Assembly: GCA_949427775.1 (NCBI GenBank)
Contig: CASQEL010000106.1
Coordinates: 1 to 7,106 of the forward strand
DNA from: an uncultured Desulfovibrionaceae bacterium
GTDB taxonomy: Bacteria; Desulfobacterota; Desulfovibrionia; Desulfovibrionales; Desulfovibrionaceae
Length of the DNA: 7,106 nucleotides
Direction: 5' to 3'
The notes under the pieces were generated by a model. The model searched no databases. It had not been told where the DNA came from and was given only the letters and a program-made list of their open reading frames with translations. Within the stretch, counting starts at the first letter, position 1, and every line of letters begins with the position of its first letter. Shown piece by piece: positions 5,531 through 7,106 of the stretch. The position numbers were made by a program, and so were the translations under genes.

Positions 5531-5562
5531 CGGCGGGCATCATGTTCGGGTGATGCCCGCCG
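5531..5562. repeat. Perfect 12-bp inverted repeat (strong hairpin) left of the insertion sequence
   Basis: CGGCGGGCATCA (5531-5542) pairs perfectly with TGATGCCCGCCG (5551-5562) around an 8-nt loop. Neither strand has a following T-run, so it is not a canonical intrinsic terminator. It separates the mdtJI promoter from the IS200 element and could be a bidirectional transcription barrier or the remains of the pre-insertion intergenic region. Confidence 0.55.
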
Positions 5563-5616
5563 CCGCTGATTTATGGCTTTAGCCAGTTGAAGGCGCGTAG
5601 CGCCTGAAACAGTAAA

Positions 5617-5635
5617 CCACCCGCTATGCGGGTGG
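5617..5635 (+). repeat. Left subterminal hairpin of the IS200-type element
   Basis: An 8-bp stem with a TAT loop, identical to the right-end copy. In this family it is recognised by the TnpA dimer, with cleavage a short distance to its 5' side. Confidence 0.85.
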
Positions 5636-5657
5636 ATGACAAAAAGTTATACAAAAA

Positions 5658-5721
5658 AGCACCTTTTCCATACGATGGAAGTGTTCAAGCCCATCGTAAA
5701 CATTCAGGAAAAGGTGCTGAT
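5658..5721 (+). promoter_or_regulatory. Leader hairpin masking the tnpA ribosome-binding site
   Basis: AGCACCTTTTCC (5658-5669) is an exact 12-base complement of GGAAAAGGTGCT (5707-5718), and inside it TACGATGG (5671-5678) pairs with CCATCGTA (5691-5698). The right arm contains the AAGGTG ribosome-binding site 5 nt before the ATG at 5722, so folding would block translation. A comparable leader structure that represses transposase translation is known in enteric IS200. This keeps transposition low and guards against read-through from outside. Confidence 0.75.
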
Positions 5722-6177
5722 ATGGGAGCAAAAACTCAAAGTTTGGCTCATACAAAATGGCTATGCAAATACCATATCGTATTTACTCCAAAATATCGAA
5801 GGAAAATTATTTTTGCACAACTGCGTAAAAATATTGGAGAAATATTAAGACAGCTTTGCCAATACAAAGGGGTGGAGATTTTGGAAGGGCATCTGATGCC
5901 GGACCATGTGCATATGCTGGTCAGCATTCCACCCAAAATCAGCGTGTCCAGCTTCATGGGGTATTTGAAAGGCAAAAGCGCCCTGATGATTTTCGATAAG
6001 CATGCCAACCTGAAGTACAAGTTTGGCAACAGAAAGTTTTGGGCCGAAGGATACTATGTAAGTACGGTCGGCTTGAATGAAGCTACGATACGAAAATATA
6101 TCCAAGAGCAGGAGAAACACGATATCATGCTGGATAAATTGAGTACGCGGGAATATCAGAACCCCTTCAAGGGGTAG
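5722..6177 (+). CDS. tnpA: IS200/IS605 family transposase TnpA (Y1 HUH single-strand transposase)
   Basis: A 151-residue protein, the standard IS200 TnpA length, that cuts and rejoins single-stranded DNA at the element's ends as a dimer. The HUH metal-binding motif is His62-Val-His64 in PDHVHMLVSIPP; the catalytic tyrosine is Tyr126 in ATIRKYIQEQ. The family blocks CKYHIVFTPKYRRK (15-28), SSFMGYLKGKSALMIFDK (76-93) and FWAEGYYVSTVG (106-117) are intact, so the enzyme looks functional. The start at 5722 follows AAGGTG and matches known IS200 proteins (MGxxKxSLAHT-like beginning). An upstream in-frame ATG at 5626 lies inside the end hairpin and is rejected. Translation is probably held down by the 5658-5718 hairpin. 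It is the only gene of the element. Confidence 0.95.
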   Translation: MGAKTQSLAHTKWLCKYHIVFTPKYRRKIIFAQLRKNIGEILRQLCQYKGVEILEGHLMPDHVHMLVSIPPKISVSSFMGYLKGKSALMIFDKHANLKYKFGNRKFWAEGYYVSTVGLNEATIRKYIQEQEKHDIMLDKLSTREYQNPFKG

Positions 6178-6266
6178 GCCAAAGCGGCAAGGGCACTGGG
6201 CTTGAACGAAGTGAAAGCCGGCGCCTTTAGACGCTGGCCGGTAACAGGCCCTTACAGGGCTGGAGC
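6178..6266 (+). other. Structured right end of the IS element, downstream of tnpA
   Basis: There is no gene here. Consecutive hairpins can be drawn: GCCGGCG/CGCTGGC with an 8-nt loop (6217-6238, one G-T pair) and GCCCT-TAC-AGGGC (6248-6260), followed directly by the end hairpin at 6268-6290. If transcribed from tnpA this would be a folded 3' UTR. It could act as terminator, stability element or transposase-binding structure; which one is not shown by the sequence. Confidence 0.4.
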
Positions 6267-6267
6267 A

Positions 6268-6290
6268 AACCACCCGCTATGCGGGTGGTT
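6268..6290 (+). repeat. Right subterminal hairpin of the IS200-type element
   Basis: Same core as the left end (CCACCCGC-TAT-GCGGGTGG, 6270-6288), with two extra A-T pairs giving a 10-bp stem. In this family cleavage occurs a few bases to its 3' side, within about 6291-6300. Confidence 0.85.
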
Positions 6291-6368
6291 CTGATTTCTG
6301 GAGCAGATTCGCTGTGCCTTTTCAAAAGTCAAAGCTGAAAGAACACGCTCGCTCCGGCGGGAGATCGC

Positions 6369-6770
6369 TTACCTGTCAGTCCGTGCGGGCGCGGTCTGCG
6401 CCGGAGCGGACGTCGGGTTTTGCGCTGGGGCCGCGGACTGATCGACCGGTTGCGCCGGTGATTGCGTCACGGGCGCGGGCGGCGGCGTGGGGGCCGTTTC
6501 TTCCAGTTTGACGTCGAGATCCAGAATGGTGGAATCGTCGCTGGAACGGGAGCTGGTCACGAAGGTGTAGCTGAGCGAGGTGATCACGAACAGCACGGCC
6601 ATGAAGGCCGTCAGTTTGGCCAGAATGCCTCCCGCGCCGCTGCTGCCGAACACGGAAGAGTTGCCGCCGCCGAAAATGACTCCCATGCCTTCCTTGCCGG
6701 CCTGGAGCAGGACAAGAATGATCAGGAGAACGCATACGATGATATGGAGCGTCAAAATAAGTGTCTGCAC
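6369..6770 (-). CDS. secG: Preprotein translocase subunit SecG
   Basis: A 133-residue inner-membrane subunit of the SecYEG channel that assists SecA-driven export. The start is GTG 6770-6768 with a strong AGGAGG 5 nt upstream. Helix 1 is about residues 3-22 (LILTLHIIVCVLLIILVLLQ). It is followed by the conserved cytoplasmic loop with QAGKEGMGVIFGGG and SSVFGSSGAGG (about 23-48), and helix 2 is about 53-71 (TAFMAVLFVITSLSYTFV). These are the invariant landmarks of SecG. Residues about 92-133 form a Pro, Ala and Gln-rich tail, longer than the roughly 75-110 residues of many SecG proteins; such tails are common in proteobacterial SecG and tolerate change. The gene follows tpiA on the same strand after 170 nt, a neighbourhood common in bacteria. 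The IS200 element was inserted about 80 nt beyond its stop and leaves it intact. It serves the export of the autotransporter only in the general sense. Confidence 0.95.
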   Translation of the reverse strand: MQTLILTLHIIVCVLLIILVLLQAGKEGMGVIFGGGNSSVFGSSGAGGILAKLTAFMAVLFVITSLSYTFVTSSRSSDDSTILDLDVKLEETAPTPPPAPVTQSPAQPVDQSAAPAQNPTSAPAQTAPARTDR

Positions 6771-6940
6771 GGATTCCTCCTACGCTGTCCGAAGGCCTGG
6801 ACGCCGGACGGCGGCAAAGATGTCTTTCTCCGGGGAACGGCGGCAAACCGTCCCGCGCGGAATGCGGCGGTTCAAACCGCCGTCGCGCACGCGCCGCGGA
6901 CTGTGGGACCGATACGACGGGCGGCCGGAAACGGCGCGCT
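6771..6940 (-). other. tpiA-secG intergenic region
   Basis: 170 nt without a gene. A strong hairpin CGGCGGT-TCAA-ACCGCCG (6865-6882, given on the plus strand) lies about 60 nt after the tpiA stop and could reduce read-through, but lacks a U-tract. Related GACGG/CCGTC-type blocks follow near 6839-6855. The clear Shine-Dalgarno AGGAGG of secG is at 6776-6781. No strong separate promoter for secG was seen, so partial co-transcription with tpiA is plausible. Confidence 0.45.
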
Positions 6941-7106
6941 TCAGGCGTTGATAATGCGGGCGAAACTTTCCGCCTTTAAAGAAGCGCCTCCTACCAGCAC
7001 ACCGTCCACATTGCCAAGGCGCAGAATGGCCGAGGCGTTGTCCGGCTTGACGCTGCCGCCGTACAAAATCCGGATTTCCCGGCCCTTGCCGCCGAAACGC
7101 GCTTCC
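6941..7106 (-). CDS. tpiA: Triosephosphate isomerase, C-terminal fragment
   Basis: The last 54 codons of the glycolytic enzyme that interconverts glyceraldehyde-3-phosphate and dihydroxyacetone phosphate; the gene continues beyond the right edge. The frame ends at TGA 6943-6941. It contains the beta-7 phosphate loop ILYGGSVKPDNA and the beta-8 loop NVDGVLVGGASLKAESFARI, which bind the substrate phosphate in all TIM enzymes. The ending 'IINA' is typical. The catalytic Lys, His and Glu are outside the window. It lies upstream of secG on the same strand. Confidence 0.97.
   Translation of the reverse strand, partial: EARFGGKGREIRILYGGSVKPDNASAILRLGNVDGVLVGGASLKAESFARIINA

Larger units (their letters stand above)
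5614..6290 (+). mobile_element. IS200-type insertion sequence (IS200/IS605 family, tnpA only)
   Basis: A compact element of roughly 680-700 bp carrying one HUH transposase and no tnpB. Both ends carry the same subterminal hairpin in the same orientation: CCACCCGC-TAT-GCGGGTGG at 5617-5635 and 6270-6288, each preceded by AAA. The right copy extends to a 10-bp stem (6268-6290). Identical oriented hairpins, rather than terminal inverted repeats, are the hallmark of this family, which moves as a single strand and makes no target duplication. The true ends lie some bases outside these hairpins and cannot be fixed from sequence alone; an extra hairpin AGGCGC-GTA-GCGCCT (5591-5605) may belong to the left end. 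The element is less GC-rich than its flanks. It sits between the mdtJI promoter and secG and interrupts no recognisable gene. Confidence 0.9.

Noticed and set aside
5626..5721. N-terminal extension of the transposase from the ATG at 5626
   Set aside because: It starts inside the end hairpin, has no ribosome-binding site, and the extra 32 residues have no counterpart in IS200 transposases.
5845..6273. 142-codon minus-strand open frame in the IS element
   Set aside because: It is the antisense shadow of tnpA without recognisable protein features.

Overview
The window most likely comes from a host-associated Desulfovibrio or close relative (Desulfovibrionaceae). The evidence is a GC-rich backbone, a conserved small protein that I recall only from Desulfovibrio (3798-4148), a flagellin tail of Desulfovibrio type, and a tpiA-secG pair. 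The assignment rests on recognised protein families, not on a database search.

Layout. Positions 1-82 (minus) hold the first codons of an Rpn-type PD-(D/E)XK nuclease / transposase_31 protein. Positions 100-294 (minus) hold only the C-terminal tail of a flagellin. Positions 542-3064 (minus) encode a classical type V autotransporter (signal peptide, beta-helical passenger with repeated 'L-x-N-S/N-G-x-I' motifs, helical linker, C-terminal beta-barrel). It is clearly more AT-rich than its surroundings, so this end looks accessory. The 5' region of the autotransporter (3062-3216) has two 12-bp AAAGTGTACTTT sites in opposite orientation. They flank a promoter-like sequence that points away from the gene, which is the layout of a phase-variable invertible promoter; a two-operator repressor region is the simpler alternative. 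Positions 3217-3660 contain no convincing gene.

Positions 3798-4148 (plus) encode the small conserved Desulfovibrio protein, preceded by a promoter-like TTGACA and an AT-rich stretch. It converges on the mdtJ-mdtI operon (minus, 5113-4341), a paired small multidrug resistance exporter of the spermidine-exporting type. A good sigma-70 promoter lies far upstream (5478-5506) and implies a leader of about 355 nt with several mutually exclusive hairpins, a candidate cis-regulatory RNA. Part of that leader is a degenerate intergenic repeat that also occurs upstream of the autotransporter.

Positions 5614-6290 are a compact IS200-type insertion sequence with one HUH transposase gene, identical subterminal hairpins at both ends, and a leader hairpin that hides the transposase ribosome-binding site. 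The right end returns to housekeeping sequence on the minus strand: the tail of tpiA (triosephosphate isomerase) followed by secG (Sec translocase subunit). No tRNA, rRNA or CRISPR array was seen.
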